48,643 nucleotides of DNA from a virus. The notes under the pieces are model-generated. The model did not search any database. It was not told the DNA's origin and worked only from the letters and a program-made list of their open reading frames with translations. This document shows, one piece after another, positions 48,423 to 48,643 of the stretch. How positions within the stretch are numbered: position 1 is the stretch's first letter; every line of letters begins with the position of its first letter. The stretch lies in the IMG/VR virus record IMGVR_UViG_3300003873_000380, positions 1 to 48,643 of that record, one strand, 5' to 3'. The translations under genes were made by a program, and so were the position numbers.

Positions 48423-48643
48423 GACACAAAACAAAACAAATACCCTGAAAGATGGGACGATATAGAATTCATTGAGGGCTACTATGTAAACAACAATTCA
48501 TTTATTGAATACCAAGGCTTCTTAGAGACAAGTATAAAACAAGAAAATGTATTTAAAACAGAAGAGCAAGCAAAAGCATCAATAGCATTAGCAAAGCTAA
48601 CGCAATTAGTTTACGTTTTTAATAAAGATTGCAAGCAAGATTA
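48417..48643 (+). CDS. Unidentified phage protein, 5' part (cut by window edge)
   Basis: Open from ATG at 48417 to the window end (75 codons). MKDTKQNKYPERWDDIEFIE, GYYVNNNSFIEYQGFLETSI, then VFKTEEQAKASIALAKLTQL. I recognise the type, a common phage hypothetical protein with a 'WdDiexI.GYyi...S.I' start and 'F.TeeqAkaalAlAqLsqL' helix, but know no function. GAGG lies 8 nt upstream within the duplicated 24-bp start cassette. 48338-48398 has no gene; a 19-codon GTG frame there is unsupported. Confidence 0.7.
   Translation, partial: MKDTKQNKYPERWDDIEFIEGYYVNNNSFIEYQGFLETSIKQENVFKTEEQAKASIALAKLTQLVYVFNKDCKQD

Noticed and set aside
1-48643. tRNA genes, integrase, transposase or insertion sequence
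   Set aside because: None was recognised by reading; no terminal inverted repeats with a transposase gene and no cloverleaf were seen. A tRNAscan-SE run would be decisive for tRNAs.

Overview
This window is a fragment of an A+T-rich genome of a contractile-tailed (myovirus-type) phage or prophage of a Gram-negative host. The evidence is a tail sheath, tail tube, gpV-like baseplate spike, J-like and I-like baseplate wedge proteins, a tape-measure/lysozyme protein and tail fibres, a portal and a probable major capsid protein, P1-type DarA/DarB antirestriction proteins, and a replication/recombination block. No integrase, terminase, holin or free endolysin was recognised. Both edges cut through genes, so the genome continues on both sides. 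Host genus cannot be fixed from the sequence; the low G+C and the Dar-type proteins would fit an A+T-rich gammaproteobacterial host, but that is inference. Rha- and KilA-N-type genes point to a temperate ancestry.

Layout. 1-6993 (+): surface proteins: the end of an unidentified protein, a 42-aa gene, a 1417-aa RCC1-repeat protein and a 768-aa glycosidase-like protein, joined by start/stop overlaps. 7010-15125 (+): terminator, capsid protein, sheath, small tail genes, tube and baseplate hub. 15128-16350: an inserted regulatory cassette, mostly on the minus strand (Rha-family gene, structured RNA, decayed KilA-N gene). 16377-27475 (+): spike, then the Dar-like block, with a 1329-aa DarA/DdrB-like protein and a 2008-aa methylase-helicase like P1 DarB. 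27486-36677 (+): portal, tube-like protein, tape measure with lysozyme domain, baseplate wedge and tail fibre. A bidirectional hairpin at 36683-36712 closes the late region. 36714-38960 (-): seven small genes including an HNH nuclease and a VRR-NUC nuclease. 38961-39128: divergent control region. 39129-43543 (+): ribbon-helix-helix regulator, Sak4-like ATPase, SSB-like protein, Gp157-like protein, small genes and an SF2 helicase. 43544-44075: intergenic region with two small opposed coding remnants. 44076-46007 (+): XRE regulator, primase zinc-finger protein and DUF3987-like helicase. 46036-46895: a non-coding, repeat-rich region that looks like a replication origin, ending in a second copy of the structured RNA. 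46907-48643 (+): HNH/AP2 protein, PP-loop (PAPS reductase-like) enzyme and the start of a further gene.

How it fits together. Late genes build the virion. The DarA/DarB-like proteins, encoded among virion genes, are probably packaged and injected to shield incoming DNA from host restriction, as in P1. The right half supplies replication (primase, helicase, SSB), recombination (Sak4, VRR-NUC, SF2 helicase) and control (RHH and XRE proteins). The most unusual signals are two related pseudoknot-terminator RNAs, 31 kb apart, each placed just upstream of a gene start; a membrane-protein ORF nested out of frame with a strong ribosome-binding site; three 23-bp tandem repeats beside the helicase gene; an RCC1 propeller protein in a phage; and the large antirestriction block sitting between spike and portal.
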